From NCBI GenBank assembly GCA_965237595.1, contig CBDEFY010000007.1, positions 1,024,429 to 1,088,428 on the forward strand: 64,000 nt of DNA. Direction: 5' to 3'. Shown here in pieces: positions 62,742 to 64,000 of the stretch. The DNA is from UBA9611 sp965237595 (GTDB taxonomy: Bacteria > Chloroflexota > Dehalococcoidia > Lucifugimonadales > UBA3495). The position numbers were made by a program, and so were the translations under genes. A model generated the notes under the pieces. The model was not told the DNA's origin. It saw nothing but the letters and a program-made list of their open reading frames with translations, and searched no databases. How positions within the stretch are numbered: position 1 is the first letter of the stretch; each line of letters opens with the position of its first letter.

Positions 62742-63819
62742 TTGCTAGAGCAATTCAAGGTGAGCCATGACGATGCCGAGTTCGTCCAGGGGGAAGACCT
62801 CAAGAAGACCGTGGCCGGTATATTCGAGAAGATGGGCGTGCCAACCGAGGACGCCCTACTGGCAGCCGACGTACTGGTGCTGGCCGACCTGCGGGGGGTG
62901 GACTCCCACGGCGTCTCCAACATGCTGAAGAGCTATATCGCGGGTTATCAGGAGGGGTCCATCAACCCGAGGCCCAATTGGAAGGTAATCAGGGAGACGC
63001 CCAGCACGGCCTCGGTGGACTCGGACCGAGGTCTTGGCACCATCATCACGCCAAAGGCCATGGACATCGCCATCGAGAAAGCCCGCAATGTCGGCGTGGG
63101 CATGGTGACCATCGGCAACGCCCGGCACCTGGGGATGGCGTCCTACCACGCCATGATGGCCCTGGGAGCACGACATGATTGGCGTGTGCATGACCAGTTG
63201 CCCGCCGTCGGTGCTGCCCACCTTTGGGGCGGAGCCCCGGCTGGGCACCAACCCCATCGCCATTGCGGTGCCAGCCAAGAACGAGCCGCCGTTCGTCTTC
63301 GACGCGGCCACCAGTTCGGTGGCGGTGAACAAGATACGCATCGCGGCGCGGTTGGGGTCGGCCATCCCCGGAGGGTGGATGGCTGCCGAAGACGGCAGTC
63401 CGATTATGGAGGAATCGCCAGCTCCGGAGAAGGTTACGCTGTTGCCCTTGGGCAGCAACCGGGAACTGGGCTCCCACAAAGGCTACGGCTTTTCCTGCAT
63501 GGTGGACATCCTGGCCGGCGTGTTGACCGGTTTTGGCTACGGTGCCGTGCCGGGCCGGCCCAATTTCGGTCATTACGTGGCGGCCTACAGCATCGAGGCC
63601 TTCACCGACACTGAGCCCTTCAAGGTCCAGATGGACGAATGGCTGACGATGATGAAGACCACCAAGCCCGCGCCGGGCCATGACCGTGTGTTGGTGGCGG
63701 GCCAGCCCGAGGCCGAGGTGGAAGCAGTCCGCCGCGAAGAGGGCATCCCGCTGTATCCCGACGTAGCCGACTCAATCCGGGACACCTGCGGCGAACTGTC
63801 CGTTCCCTGTCTGTTCTAG
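62742..63819 (+). pseudogene. Ldh_2/malate-lactate dehydrogenase family protein, frameshifted
   Basis: TTG 62742 follows AAGGAG. The first 143 residues (FEKMGVPTEDALLAADVLV, RGVDSHGVSNMLKSY, GMVTIGNARHLGMASYHAMM) are in one frame; after a GGG run at 63164-63166 the family continues in the next frame with DMIGVCMTSCPP, GTNPIAIAVPAKNEPP and the NAD-site segment. Removing one G gives LEHDMIG and an ordinary Ldh_2 of about 358 residues. This family reduces 2-oxo acids or ketopantoate-type substrates with NAD(P)H. Confidence 0.8.
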
Positions 63820-63992
63820 CTGTTCAGTTTCTCTACCACTTCGGTGATCAGAGGGATTATTTCCTGGACCGGCATGGCTGGAGCGGTCTTGGTGGTCTTG
63901 AAGTGTAGACCGTCAGCGATAATGGGACACATATAAGGGTAGGAGAACCCGAGAGTCGGAGGGTGGTGTGAGCTCCTGAAATGAGGGTAGAG
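63816..63992 (-). CDS. possible 3' end of a gene running out of the window
   Basis: On the minus strand a short frame of about 58 codons ends at TAG 63816-63818, sharing CTAG with the stop of the dehydrogenase gene. The last 38 residues (CPIIADGLHFKTTK, PVQEIIPLITEVVEKL) look like a real protein C-terminus. A stop at 63993-63995 blocks the frame upstream, so the gene is short, frameshifted, or I read only its tail. No family can be named. Confidence 0.35.
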   Translation of the reverse strand, partial: LYPHFRSSHHPPTLGFSYPYMCPIIADGLHFKTTKTAPAMPVQEIIPLITEVVEKLNS

Positions 63993-64000
63993 TTACCCAC

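Overview
The window is a GC-rich piece of a bacterial chromosome. Its gene content points to an aerobic member of the Chloroflexota, probably of the SAR202/Dehalococcoidia type. This is an inference from families, not from a marker gene: an alternative complex III operon, several LLM-type flavin monooxygenases, HpaB-type hydroxylases, fumarylacetoacetate-hydrolase-fold enzymes, PuuE-like deacetylases, DUF3179 and abundant palindromic repeats. There is no rRNA and no CRISPR array; one tRNA gene (Ser-CGA) is present.

Layout. 0-3 kb: a methyltransferase, a CMD-family gene with an in-frame stop, an FAH-family hydrolase and a gutted SDR gene. 3-7 kb: a DUF2339/DUF3999 envelope pair. 7-21 kb: a long minus-strand operon, read from 21.1 kb downwards, that encodes the alternative complex III subunits (pentaheme ActA, ActB split into two genes, two NrfD-like membrane subunits, ActD, ActE). 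It runs on into cytochrome c maturation genes (CcmH, CcmF, a TlpA/CcmG-like thioredoxin, two unknown membrane proteins) and a ROK kinase. The cytochromes made at the top of the operon need the maturation enzymes made at its end. 21.3-25 kb: an unknown coiled-coil protein and two deacetylases. 25-35 kb: HpaB, an MFS transporter, a mycothiol/DinB-fold protein, an IS110 relic, a redoxin with a UGA codon at its CxxC motif (probable selenoprotein), an MBL-fold protein, an LLM monooxygenase and a decayed crotonase/RidA fusion. 35-40 kb: a gene-poor decayed island with a duplicated VanZ pseudogene, a tRNA-Ser fragment, an integrase fragment, a VOC protein and a dihydroxyphthalate-decarboxylase-like protein, ending at an intact tRNA-Ser. 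40-48 kb: Fur, a VOC protein, a hydratase, queA, folD, a BtuF-like protein, CcdA, DUF3179 and a GlcG/HbpS protein. 48-53 kb: an NHL-repeat gene split by an IS3 element that is itself split by an IS1380 element, both with clean target duplications. 53-64 kb: LLM oxidoreductases, an amidohydrolase, M20 and M42 peptidases, a DinB protein, a toxin-antitoxin-like pair, and a frameshifted amidase and Ldh_2 dehydrogenase.

Two themes stand out. Palindromic repeats lie at gene ends, where they supply stop codons, and even in frame inside queA. The number of broken genes (nonsense codons, single-base frameshifts, internal deletions) is high. The broken genes may be real decay or, in part, assembly error; the nested insertions and the UGA-containing redoxin are too orderly for error to be the simplest explanation.
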